A stretch of DNA of 64,000 bases, taken from positions 1 through 64,000 of the forward strand of contig NZ_VOSI01000005.1 in the NCBI RefSeq assembly GCF_019797745.1. The letters run 5' to 3'. The notes beneath the pieces were generated by a model that saw only the letters and a program-made list of their open reading frames with translations, had not been told where the DNA came from and searched no databases. Position numbers and translations under genes: made by a program. Below, one piece after another: positions 52,480 to 60,392 of this stretch. Each line of letters begins with the position of its first letter. Positions within the stretch are counted from its first letter, which is position 1. Origin of the DNA: Edaphocola aurantiacus (lineage in GTDB: Bacteria; Bacteroidota; Bacteroidia; Chitinophagales; Chitinophagaceae).

Positions 52480-53028
52480 ATGAGAAAAATAATCTTAGAC
52501 CTCGCCGTCAGCCTGGACGGCTATATCGAAGGCCCGAATGGGGAGATTGACTGGTGCATTATGGATGATGATATGGACTTTGACGGTTTTCTTTCTGGTA
52601 TCGACACCATATTTTATGGCCGTGTGAGTTATGATATGTGGGGTAATTACCAACCGGAGGCTGATGCTGCCGAAGCAGAGCAAAACCTCTGGAAGGGCGT
52701 ACATGCCAAACAGAAATATGTATTTTCATCTGCAAAAAGTACAGACGAAAGAGCCACCTTTATTAATGAAGATCTGATGCAGCAGGTAAAGGCCATACAA
52801 CAGCAGGAGGGAAAATATATCTGGCTGTATGGTGGCGCCAAACTGATCAAAACCTTTATCCATCATAACCTGATTGATATATACCGTGTATCGGTACACC
52901 CTGTAGTACTGGGCGCCGGTAATCCGCTGTTTGATCAGCTTAAAGAAAGAATAAACCTGGAATTGAGTGAGGTAAACCGTTTTCGCTCGGGAGTGGTGCA
53001 ACTTATCTATGCAAATGCCCGGAAGTAA
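52480..53028 (+). CDS. DHFR-like RibD C-terminal domain protein
   Basis: A 182-aa protein of the dihydrofolate-reductase-like RibD_C family: MRKIILDLAVSLDGYIEGPNGEIDW at the start, DTIFYGRVSYDMW, IWLYGGAKLIKTFIHHNLIDIYRVSVHPVVLGAGNPLF. It is distinct from the true FolA at 32 kb. Family members are NADPH-dependent reductases of unknown substrate. It stands alone behind copy B of the intergenic repeat. The 225 bases after it hold only weak inverted repeats of the TTTTTACGGT type. Confidence 0.92.
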   Translation: MRKIILDLAVSLDGYIEGPNGEIDWCIMDDDMDFDGFLSGIDTIFYGRVSYDMWGNYQPEADAAEAEQNLWKGVHAKQKYVFSSAKSTDERATFINEDLMQQVKAIQQQEGKYIWLYGGAKLIKTFIHHNLIDIYRVSVHPVVLGAGNPLFDQLKERINLELSEVNRFRSGVVQLIYANARK

Positions 53029-53253
53029 TACCATTCAGCGAAAACAGGGACAGGATATTCGGATGAAAAGAAGAGCATTCTTGTATCCCGCCCGGTAATC
53101 GCTTTTTTGTATAATTAGGTGGTGCATGAAGAAACAGATTTCCTTAAGTCTGGTATGAACCGGAATACTGTACCGTAAAACTAAAAAAATATTGTGCAGA
53201 TATGCTGCGCGTTTTTACCGTTTTAAAAGGGGTGTTTTTACGGTATGATCGTA

Positions 53254-53964
53254 TCAGCGGTACTTATCCAGGTCTATCAGTACATGATATCTTGTATCAT
53301 GACCATTTCGGGAGAGGCTATAGTACAGATTTACGGTATGTCCTTTTACAACAGCCTGTTCAAACAGGTATTCCGGATTAAGGTCATAAGAAGCCGCATT
53401 CAATGTTTCCATCGTTATTGTAGCGGGCAGTACTATCCTGTATTGCTTGCCGGTACTGAGGTTGTATACGATCAGTGCAGAAAGTCCTTTATCCCAGTCC
53501 GCCGCTCTTTTCGGATAAGCGATACCAATAGCAAAAGGCAGCTTTTTCTGTTCACTATAAAATACAAGTCTGCCTAATTCGTAGAGCTTCTTCCCATTTT
53601 GTTTATTATACAGGTGAAATTCGGGTGGGGTACAACAACCTGAAATGACATTATTCTGCACCAGGAACGTATGGATATACTCCTGTATATGCGTGTAGCC
53701 CAGTCTGCCGGTCAGTTCCATCAGGGGCTCCTCCAGGGAGAAGATAACCCTTTTATGATGCTGGCTGTTTTCAAATGTAAGCCAGGAAGAGTCACAGTTA
53801 TACCGCCAGGATAGAGACGCTCCGTTGTCGAACGGGATTTTGTGGCAGGGCATAAACGCTGCAATATCCGGTTTGCCGGCACAGCCACAGGTCTGTGCCC
53901 ATACATGTGCTGCAGGGGACAGGCACAGGAATAATAAGCCAGACAGGAAGCTGAGGCCCTGCAT
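53254..53964 (-). CDS. Secreted cysteine-containing hypothetical protein
   Basis: The 236-aa protein has a signal peptide (cleavage near VWAQ) and a mature part with cysteines in QTCGCAG, MPCHK, YNCDSS and ISGCC, which could form disulfides. The rest is beta-rich (HLYNKQNGKKLYELGRLVFYSEQKK). I do not recognise a family. Its ATG overlaps the ChaA-type antiporter stop by one base (TGATG), so it is translationally coupled to the antiporter and probably works with it in the envelope. Confidence 0.75.
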   Translation of the reverse strand: MQGLSFLSGLLFLCLSPAAHVWAQTCGCAGKPDIAAFMPCHKIPFDNGASLSWRYNCDSSWLTFENSQHHKRVIFSLEEPLMELTGRLGYTHIQEYIHTFLVQNNVISGCCTPPEFHLYNKQNGKKLYELGRLVFYSEQKKLPFAIGIAYPKRAADWDKGLSALIVYNLSTGKQYRIVLPATITMETLNAASYDLNPEYLFEQAVVKGHTVNLYYSLSRNGHDTRYHVLIDLDKYR

Positions 53965-55040
53965 CACGGAAAAATAATCAGGAATATAAATGCCAGCAGA
54001 TTGACCAGGAGCACTACACCATAAACAATATTGGTGCGTCCGCTGGCTAGAGACAGCATGACGATAAATACAGACAGGGCCAACAGGATCATTGATTTGA
54101 TATCCAGGCCCAGGGCTACATCCATATCCAGCAGGCTACAGGTAATCGCTACCGCCGGTATCGTAAGTGCAATACTGGCCAGTGCAGAGCCCAGTGCCAG
54201 GTTGATGCTGGTTTGTAATTGATTTTTCTGGGCGGCCATTACCGCCGCAGCACCTTCCGGCAGCAGGATCACTCCTGCAATAATTACGCCCACCAGCGCT
54301 TTGGGCAGTTGATTGGCAACAACGATCTGCTCAATAGTCGGAGAGAGTTTCTTTGCTAATAATACAACAATACCCAGGCTCACCAGCAGGAAGGCAAGAC
54401 TCAGGAATAACAGGCCTTTGCTGATCTTTACAGGATGTGCTTCTTTAGCAACTACCGCTCGGTCTCCGGCCAGGAAGTAATTGCGGTGACGGGAAGTCTG
54501 TGCAATCAGGAAGAAGGCATAGATAGTAAGACAGGCGCCTGCAACGAAAAACAACTGTGCTTTGGAGTAAAACGGCCCCCTGATACTGGTGGTGAAGGAG
54601 GGGAATACAAGGGTAAGGATAACAATCGATACCAGACAGACCAGTGCTATAGTGGCCGAGTGTTTGGAAAAATTCTGTTCATGATATTTTAATCCGCCGA
54701 TAAAAAGGCAGAGGCCTATAATGCCATTGAGGATGAGCATGGTGGCCGAGTATACGGTATCCCTTGCCAGCGATACAGCGTCATCTCCGCCCGAGATCAT
54801 AAGTGAGATGATAATAGAAACCTCTATGATCGTAATGGCTATAGCCAGAATAATAGTCCCATAGGGTTCGCCCACACGATGGGCTATGATTTCGGAATGG
54901 TGTACTGCAGACATTACAGAAAACAACAATAGTATAGTCGCGAGTACCTGGAAAGCCCAGTTATTATCTATAAAACCTGAAAATAGTAATAACCAGGCAA
55001 GCGTTGGAAAGATAATGGACCATTGTAGTAATTGCTTCAT
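53964..55040 (-). CDS. chaA: Ca2+/H+ (Na+/H+) antiporter, ChaA/CAX family
   Basis: The 358-aa membrane protein has about 11 helices and the two alpha-repeat signatures of the cation/Ca2+ exchanger family: VGEPYGTIILAIAITIIEVSIIISLM in the first half and LPEGAAAVMAAQKNQLQTSINLALGSALASIALTIPAVAI in the second. It exports Ca2+, Na+ or K+ for protons. Length is typical of ChaA. It is upstream of and coupled to a small secreted protein gene. It is divergent from the MarR-GNAT gene over a 322-base spacer. Confidence 0.93.
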   Translation of the reverse strand: MKQLLQWSIIFPTLAWLLLFSGFIDNNWAFQVLATILLLFSVMSAVHHSEIIAHRVGEPYGTIILAIAITIIEVSIIISLMISGGDDAVSLARDTVYSATMLILNGIIGLCLFIGGLKYHEQNFSKHSATIALVCLVSIVILTLVFPSFTTSIRGPFYSKAQLFFVAGACLTIYAFFLIAQTSRHRNYFLAGDRAVVAKEAHPVKISKGLLFLSLAFLLVSLGIVVLLAKKLSPTIEQIVVANQLPKALVGVIIAGVILLPEGAAAVMAAQKNQLQTSINLALGSALASIALTIPAVAITCSLLDMDVALGLDIKSMILLALSVFIVMLSLASGRTNIVYGVVLLVNLLAFIFLIIFP

Positions 55041-55294
55041 ATACGTTCAGAGTTGTTTAGAAAGATCAGGGAAAACTAAGCGCAGGGTATTCCATAGCGC
55101 ACAGCAGGTAAGCCGGACTGCAATAGCATCATTTTGTCCCGTAAGCATTGCTGCATCAGGATAATGGTGCCTCGCGATCTGTTCAAATTTAAGGAAAAAG
55201 AAGGAGATTTCCCGGGTGGTAAGGTTATATTTTTTATACTTATTTGGCTGTTGCTGCTGAAATATTTGGCCGGCATCTGATAATTTTATTATTT

Positions 55295-55314
55295 TGCATA
55301 ACCGGTTATGTAAT
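55295..55314. promoter_or_regulatory. Palindromic operator before MarR-GNAT gene
   Basis: CATAACCGGTTATG (55297-55310) is a perfect 14-bp palindrome. Extending to 20 bp (TTGC...GTAA) leaves one mismatch. It lies 49 bases ahead of the MarR start codon, and a further half site GTAGCCGGTT follows at about 55322. Size and place fit autoregulation by the MarR domain. The remaining 55041-55294 holds no other recognisable feature. Confidence 0.6.
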
Positions 55315-55362
55315 TAGGAATGTAGCCGGTTTTGAAACAGATTATATTAAAATAAATACTGA

Positions 55363-56319
55363 ATGGATTTTTTCAATAAGACGGGTAAGATGGCTTTGGG
55401 CAGCCGGTTACGTTTACTGACTGCCAAGGTTACTGAAGATGCAACGCGGATATATGAGTTGTATCATATCGATTTTTCGCCTAAATGGTTTCCGGTATTT
55501 TTCATTCTTGCGGAAGAAGGTCCGCGAACGATTACGGATATTGCTGCGGAAATAGGGCATTCACAGCCTTCTGTTACCAAGATTGTCAAGGAAATGGCGA
55601 AAGCCGGATTGGCTGAAGATAACCTTCAGTCAGAGGATAAGCGCAGGAATGTAGTAGGATTGACCGCAGAAGGATTGAAGGTCGCAGCAAAACTGATTAA
55701 AATTCAGTGCGCCGATATTGATGCTGCTATGGAAGGTATTATTACAGAAGCACGCCACAATCTCTGGGAGGCCATTGCCGAATGGGAATTCCTGCTGGAG
55801 CAGAAATCTTTGTTTAAAAGGGTACTGGAACAAAAGAAACTGAGGGAGGGTAAAGACGTACAGATCGTTGCTTATAAGCCGGAATACCAGAATGCATTCC
55901 GTTCGCTTAATGAAGAGTGGATCAGCAATTATTTCAAAATGGAAGCGGCCGATTATAAGGCGCTGGATCACCCGGAGGAGTATATTCTACACAAAGGAGG
56001 GCAGATTTTGGTGGCACTGTATGAAGGGGAGCCAGTAGGTGTTTGCGCCCTCATTAAGATGGACGATCCCGATTATGATTATGAAATGGCTAAGATGGCT
56101 GTGTCGCCTAAGGCTCAGGGTAAAAGCATTGGCTGGCTGCTGGGGCAGGCGGTGATACAGGCAGCAAAGGAAACAGGTGCCTCTAAGCTGTACCTGGAAA
56201 GTAATACAATACTGAAACCGGCCATTAACCTGTATTATAAATTAGGTTTTAAAAAGGTAAGCGGGAGGGCTACGCCTTATGAGCGCTGTAATATACAGAT
56301 GGAATTAAACCTTGATTGA
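55363..56319 (+). CDS. MarR-type regulator fused to GNAT acetyltransferase
   Basis: The 318-aa protein joins a MarR winged helix (residues 1 to about 150, with ITDIAAEIGHSQPSVTKIVKEMAKAGLAEDNLQSEDKRRNVVGLT, quoted in part as recognition helix SQPSVTKIVKEM) to a GNAT domain (about 165-318: MAVSPKAQGKSIGWLLGQAV, AINLYYKLGFKKVSG). The architecture is known in Bacteroidota and actinobacteria. The acetyltransferase may inactivate or report a ligand sensed by the MarR part. A strong palindrome lies ahead of the gene. It is probably monocistronic. Confidence 0.92.
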   Translation: MDFFNKTGKMALGSRLRLLTAKVTEDATRIYELYHIDFSPKWFPVFFILAEEGPRTITDIAAEIGHSQPSVTKIVKEMAKAGLAEDNLQSEDKRRNVVGLTAEGLKVAAKLIKIQCADIDAAMEGIITEARHNLWEAIAEWEFLLEQKSLFKRVLEQKKLREGKDVQIVAYKPEYQNAFRSLNEEWISNYFKMEAADYKALDHPEEYILHKGGQILVALYEGEPVGVCALIKMDDPDYDYEMAKMAVSPKAQGKSIGWLLGQAVIQAAKETGASKLYLESNTILKPAINLYYKLGFKKVSGRATPYERCNIQMELNLD

Positions 56320-56361
56320 TAAATGGAAAGGATATGTTTAGTTATCGTTTTCGGACATTAT

Positions 56362-57090
56362 CTACGCCGGTAGCAGATCGCAATACCAGAATCCGTAAGC
56401 ATAAGGATCCTGTGCAGTATCTTTTGATTTATTGTCCTCTTCTTTGGCCGGACCATATTTACGGTACACCACTTCGCCTTTGGTAAAGGCAACCGGTTGC
56501 TGGAATATGGGCCCCTCGAATACAAACGTATGAAACTCGCCATGCTCACCGCAGGGATCTACATGCGCAGGCAGATCATTCAGGAAGTCATGGTCAATAA
56601 TTCTTCCGGCAAAGCTCTTGTCCAGGTATTGCTCATTCACACAGGTCACAATCGTTTTAAAACCCATATCTATAAAGTCGCGTATGAGCTGATCTGTAGG
56701 TTGCTTCCATAACGGGAATAAAGCTTTCAGTCCTATTTGCTCCAGCTTCTGCTCCCTGTAGGCCCGCAGGTCTTCCAGAAAAATATCACCGAATGCAGCA
56801 TAGCCTGCCCCCTGAGCCACCAGTTGATCCATTGTTTCTCGCATCACCCGCTCATAGTCTTCCATAGAAGGCATTTCCGGTATCTCCATTTTGACCAGGG
56901 GTAATCCGATATGCTGAGCCTGAGTTTCCAGCAATGCAGTACGTACCCCATGCATAGAAATGCGCTGATAAGGTTCGCTGATACTCGTGAGCAGGCACAT
57001 GATTTCATAATCAGGTGCTTGTAATAGTTTATGTAAAGCCATGGCAGAGTCTTTGCCTCCGCTCCAGTTGAAGATTACTTTATTGCCCAT
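56362..57090 (-). CDS. Diphthine-ammonia ligase-like ATP pyrophosphatase (Dph6 family)
   Basis: The 242-aa N-type ATP pyrophosphatase has SGGKDSAMALHKLL at the N-terminus (PP-loop), ISMHGVRTALLETQAQHIGLPL, the domain motif FGDIFLEDLRAYREQKLEQIGLKALFPLW and DPCGEHGEFHTFVF. Eukaryotic Dph6 makes diphthamide; bacteria lack diphthamide, so the bacterial homologue has another, unknown amidation or nucleotide target. Length is family-typical. A -7 box lies six bases upstream of the ATG, implying a short leader. Confidence 0.9.
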   Translation of the reverse strand: MGNKVIFNWSGGKDSAMALHKLLQAPDYEIMCLLTSISEPYQRISMHGVRTALLETQAQHIGLPLVKMEIPEMPSMEDYERVMRETMDQLVAQGAGYAAFGDIFLEDLRAYREQKLEQIGLKALFPLWKQPTDQLIRDFIDMGFKTIVTCVNEQYLDKSFAGRIIDHDFLNDLPAHVDPCGEHGEFHTFVFEGPIFQQPVAFTKGEVVYRKYGPAKEEDNKSKDTAQDPYAYGFWYCDLLPA

Positions 57091-57095
57091 TCCCG

Positions 57096-57103
57096 CAAAG
57101 GTA
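57096..57103 (-). promoter_or_regulatory. TAnnTTTG -7 box before Dph6-like gene
   Basis: TACCTTTG on the minus strand immediately before the ATG. Confidence 0.35.
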
Positions 57104-57304
57104 CAGTATTGTGGGGTTCAGCTATACTTAACTCAGGTGAACCGTATGCAAGAAATGGAATAAAAAACAGCTTAAATGTTTGCTATTGTCCATTCTTGCT
57201 GTAGTTTTATGGCAGAAGTATTTTCGCTTCAGAAACGCACCACACTCAATCTTTTGCCACTAGCAAGGCAAGACCACACACCTCTGTAAAACGATCGATA
57301 TTTT

Positions 57305-57330
57305 AAAGCTGCTCCTATGGGCAGCTTTTT
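57305..57330 (+). terminator. Terminator-like hairpin in intergenic gap
   Basis: AAAGCTGC / GCAGCTTT with an 8-base loop followed by further T residues. No + strand gene lies directly upstream, so if used it would end readthrough from the MarR-GNAT gene or an unseen RNA in the gap 57091-57414, which otherwise shows nothing. Confidence 0.4.
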
Positions 57331-57414
57331 GTGTGAAATATTTGCGGGCCTTTAACAAGCCGATAGATTCGGGATGTTATTATTTTGTGATATTTGTATC
57401 GTAAACAGTACATT

Positions 57415-57804
57415 ATGAAACTTACTGCATTAAGGCCCATACTCCGTACCAACCACTTGGAGGAGACGATCCGGTTTTATACCGGAGTGCTGGGTTTTAC
57501 ACTTGCCGAATACAATGAAACCTGGCGCTGGGCCTCATTGTACCGGGATGAAGTATCCATTATGCTGGCCGGGCCAAATGAACATGTTCCTTTTGAACAA
57601 GCTGCATTTACCGGTAGTTTTTATTTTAATACAGATGCTGTAGATGCGCTCTGGCTCCAATGGAAAGATAAGGTTAAGGTATGTTATGCTCCTGAAACTT
57701 TTGAATGGGAGATGAGGGAGTTTGCCATCTACGATAATAATGGATACATCCTGCAATTTGGCCAGGCTGTAGAGATGAATGTATCATTGTCAGAAGAAGC
57801 GTAA
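57415..57804 (+). CDS. VOC (glyoxalase-like) protein
   Basis: A 129-aa vicinal oxygen chelate fold: MKLTALRPILRTNHLEETIRFYTGVLGF, SLYRDEVSIMLAGP, and REFAIYDNNGYILQFGQ for the second half. It could be a glyoxalase, dioxygenase or bleomycin-binding type; none is shown. ATG at 57415 was chosen over one seven codons upstream because the fold starts there. It lies nine bases before a Crp-family gene, so the regulator and VOC protein likely form an operon. Confidence 0.9.
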   Translation: MKLTALRPILRTNHLEETIRFYTGVLGFTLAEYNETWRWASLYRDEVSIMLAGPNEHVPFEQAAFTGSFYFNTDAVDALWLQWKDKVKVCYAPETFEWEMREFAIYDNNGYILQFGQAVEMNVSLSEEA

Positions 57805-57813
57805 AAAGATAGT

Positions 57814-58383
57814 ATGTCAGAAAACTGGAGAGCAAATTTTAATAAAATAGCATCGGTATCAGATGAGGACTGGGATGTAATGGCCAGGCGATTACAAAAG
57901 GTAAAGTTTAAGAAGAAAGAAATTATCCTGAAGTATGGTGCGGTAGAGAACTATATTTCATTTGTCAATAAAGGCATTGTGCGCTACACCTTCCTGAGAG
58001 ATGGCCAGAATGTGTCCTTCAATTTTCATTTTCCCAATTCATCGTTCAGTGCCTACGACTCTTTCCTGTTGCGTATCCCGACAGAATACCAGATACAAGC
58101 CGTAACGGATGTAGAGATCCTCCGGATCTCGTACGATGATATGCATCAAGTATATAAAGAGTCCGGGGTAGGCAATACCATAGCGCGTAAGATCGTAGAG
58201 GGGCTGTACATTGCTAAAGTTAGGCGAGAGCTATCACTGCTGACGGATGATGCTGAAACCCGCTACCGCAGACTATTGCAGGACTGGCCGGAGCTGGTGA
58301 AGCAACTGCCACTTAAAGATATTGCCTCTTATATAGGTATTACACCGCAGGCACTCAGCCGCATACGCAGGATTGTACTGTAA
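57814..58383 (+). CDS. Crp/Fnr-family transcriptional regulator
   Basis: A 189-aa regulator with a cNMP-binding-like N-terminal domain (KVKFKKKEIILKYGAVENYISFVNKGIVRY) and a C-terminal helix-turn-helix (LPLKDIASYIGITPQALSRIRRIV). The motifs for cAMP binding or an iron-sulfur cluster (cysteines) are not present. It probably regulates the adjacent VOC gene. It is followed by an interval that includes a hairpin with a 2-base bulge overlapping the next gene's end. Confidence 0.92.
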   Translation: MSENWRANFNKIASVSDEDWDVMARRLQKVKFKKKEIILKYGAVENYISFVNKGIVRYTFLRDGQNVSFNFHFPNSSFSAYDSFLLRIPTEYQIQAVTDVEILRISYDDMHQVYKESGVGNTIARKIVEGLYIAKVRRELSLLTDDAETRYRRLLQDWPELVKQLPLKDIASYIGITPQALSRIRRIVL

Positions 58384-58478
58384 TCAAATACCTGTCTGGT
58401 CTTAGTATTTCAACAGGATCTCTAAGACCGGAAAAGTATATCCGAAGGCTTCATGCATGCCAGAACACAAATACCAGC

Positions 58479-58871
58479 TTATGCTCCTGGTATTTGTTCT
58501 GTTACTACTTTATTACCTTGTTTGTCGTAATAGGTACAGGTCATATCATCAAGCGATACAATCCATTTTTCAATACCTGTTTCTGCGCAATGTGTACAGA
58601 AGGTTATATAATCCGTTAAGCCCTGCTGGTGTATTTGCAGGTAATGACGGAACTGTGCTTCATTCGTGATATCGCTGATACCCAGAGTTTCGTATTGCGC
58701 TGCGGATGTTATATGAAAATCTTCTTTGCCATAATAATCGGTATGGCTGTCGTGCACCCAGGTCTCAAAAGCATTGACACCCATAGCTTTTATCTCCTGT
58801 ATATACTGTGGGAAATCCGCGCCGGAAGTGACTTTCTCATGTGCCTGTTCTATCTGTGATACGGTAAACAT
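58479..58871 (-). CDS. DUF1398 family protein (YbcV-like)
   Basis: The 130-aa protein matches DUF1398: FTVSQIEQAHEKVTSGADFPQYIQEIKAMGVNAFETWVHDSHTDYYG in pattern, then LQIHQQGLTDYITFCTHCAETGIEKWIVSLDDMTCTYYDKQGN. Its function is unknown; family members occur in prophages and enteric genomes and may be acquired. A hairpin (58461-58501, arms with a 2-base bulge) overlaps its stop codon and could end transcription. Confidence 0.9.
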   Translation of the reverse strand: MFTVSQIEQAHEKVTSGADFPQYIQEIKAMGVNAFETWVHDSHTDYYGKEDFHITSAAQYETLGISDITNEAQFRHYLQIHQQGLTDYITFCTHCAETGIEKWIVSLDDMTCTYYDKQGNKVVTEQIPGA

Positions 58872-59010
58872 AACGGGTGTGATTTTTTTGAAATATATTA
58901 ATGTGCGTAAATATACAAAATCATTATAAACCAGTTTTGTAGGAATTGTTATATCATGTATTCAGGCCTTCGGGCATGTTAAAGTGCATGGAAATAAACG
59001 TTAAAAATGT

Positions 59011-59018
59011 TATTTTTG
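59011..59018 (+). promoter_or_regulatory. TAnnTTTG -7 box before small membrane protein gene
   Basis: TATTTTTG, 27 bases ahead of the ATG at 59046. Confidence 0.5.
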
Positions 59019-59045
59019 AGTTCCTGACCTGAACTGAAAGTTACT

Positions 59046-59339
59046 ATGAAATGCTACAATATTGAATTTAAAGGGACCCTTGTCTTTATGACGGTCTTGC
59101 TGCTCCGGGGCTGGCTGGAGCAGGCTGTGGGCCTGCATGACCACTATATTTACCCATACCTGTTTCTTGCAGGGTTTCTTTCCCTTCCTGCAATCCTGAT
59201 CTATCGAACGCTTAACGACAAGAAGAAATACGACCACTACAGGCACATTGTTTCCGGACAGGATTTGATGTCCGGTACTTCCATTACGTCTCCGCTTACT
59301 ACACAGACAATTCAGTTGTCCGGCACGCACCGTATATAG
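59046..59339 (+). CDS. Small two-helix membrane protein
   Basis: A 97-aa frame with one or two membrane helices (TLVFMTVLLLRGWLEQAVGL and YLFLAGFLSLPAILIY) and a polar, Thr/Ser-rich tail. I do not recognise a family. A -7 box lies 27 bases ahead and there is no competing longer frame, which supports a real gene. It lies 106 bases before the DoxX gene and could be in the same unit. Confidence 0.55.
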   Translation: MKCYNIEFKGTLVFMTVLLLRGWLEQAVGLHDHYIYPYLFLAGFLSLPAILIYRTLNDKKKYDHYRHIVSGQDLMSGTSITSPLTTQTIQLSGTHRI

Positions 59340-59445
59340 GTTCGGGCGGGCACTTACTATAAATATAGGCTACAGAAGCGGCTACAGAAGCCGATCCTGT
59401 AATCATTCAACTTTATTTATTCACTCAAAACCAAATACAAAACAA

Positions 59446-59817
59446 ATGAAAGTAGTCAAGTTTATTATCTGCCTCTTATTCGGACTGATGTTCCTTAACG
59501 CCGGCCTCGACAAATTATTCCATTACATGCCTATGCCTCCGATGGAGGGTGAAATGGCTATGGTGAACCAGGCATTTGGTACCATCAAATGGCTGATGCC
59601 ACTGGTAGCCATTGTAGAAATCCTGGGTGGCCTGCTGTTTATCTTCCCTAAAACAAGGGCACTGGGGGCTATCATTATTTTACCGGTAATGGTGGGTATC
59701 GTATTGCATAATGCAGTATATATGCCTTCCGGTCTGGGGATTGCAGGGGTATTATTGCTGGTAAATATCTGGATCATTGCCGATAACCGTAAGAAATACA
59801 GTCTGCTGGTACAGTAA
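59446..59817 (+). CDS. DoxX-family membrane protein
   Basis: The 123-aa protein has four membrane helices with the DoxX pattern: ICLLFGLMFLNAGLDKLFHYM at the start, WLMPLVAIVEILGGLLFIFPKTRALGAIIILPVMVGIVLHN in pattern, then a final helix. It may act in quinone or thiol-linked redox, as in other DoxX proteins. It is followed 50 bases later by a VOC gene on the same strand. Confidence 0.92.
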   Translation: MKVVKFIICLLFGLMFLNAGLDKLFHYMPMPPMEGEMAMVNQAFGTIKWLMPLVAIVEILGGLLFIFPKTRALGAIIILPVMVGIVLHNAVYMPSGLGIAGVLLLVNIWIIADNRKKYSLLVQ

Positions 59818-59867
59818 TTGCAACAAGACTATATAAACATTGTGTAACCTATAAATAACCAAACAAA

Positions 59868-60305
59868 ATGGCAACGACAAACACTTATCTGAACTTTAAC
59901 GGCAATTGTGAAGAAGCATTCACCTTCTACAAATCTGTATTCGGCGGAGACTTTACTTACCTGGGCCGTTTCGGCGAAATGCCGCAAGACGAAAATTATA
60001 CCGTTCCTGAAGAGGACAAAAACAAAGTAATGCACGTATCCTTACCGATCGGACAATCTATCTTAATGGGCAGTGACTGCGGCGCAGAGTGGGCCCCTGG
60101 CTATGTACCGGGCAATAACTTCTCCGTATCTATCTCTGCAGATAGTAAAGCAGAAGCAGATCGCATTTTCAGCGGACTGTCTGACGGTGGTAAGATCGGC
60201 ATGCCACTGAACAACACTTTCTGGGGCGACTATTTCGGTATGCTTACAGACAAGTATGGTGTAAACTGGATGATGACCTACAACGAACAACACAAAAATA
60301 AATAA
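59868..60305 (+). CDS. VOC family protein, PhnB-like
   Basis: The 145-aa protein opens TYLNFNGNCEEAFTFYKSVFGGDF and has HVSLPIGQSILMGSD plus the FWGDYFGMLTDKYGVNWMM ending, the classic PhnB/YjdN pattern. It is a VOC dimeric fold of unknown catalytic role. The end is shared with the convergent T9SS protein gene through a bidirectional hairpin. Confidence 0.94.
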   Translation: MATTNTYLNFNGNCEEAFTFYKSVFGGDFTYLGRFGEMPQDENYTVPEEDKNKVMHVSLPIGQSILMGSDCGAEWAPGYVPGNNFSVSISADSKAEADRIFSGLSDGGKIGMPLNNTFWGDYFGMLTDKYGVNWMMTYNEQHKNK

Positions 60306-60333
60306 TCGTCACCCGGTCATTTTATTAAAAAGA

Positions 60334-60359
60334 AAGAGCTGCTTGTATAAGCAGCTCTT
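60334..60359. terminator. Bidirectional terminator
   Basis: AAGAGCTGCTT / AAGCAGCTCTT perfect 11-bp stem with GTAT loop. On the minus strand a T-rich tract follows, and on the plus strand a moderately T-rich one. It lies between convergent genes. Confidence 0.85.
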
Positions 60360-60392
60360 CTCGTTGTTGTTAAGGTGTACTGTTTTTTGTTT

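Noticed and set aside
53245-53577. 110-codon plus-strand frame
   Set aside because: Overlaps the secreted cysteine-containing protein gene on the other strand, which has a signal peptide and coupling to the antiporter.
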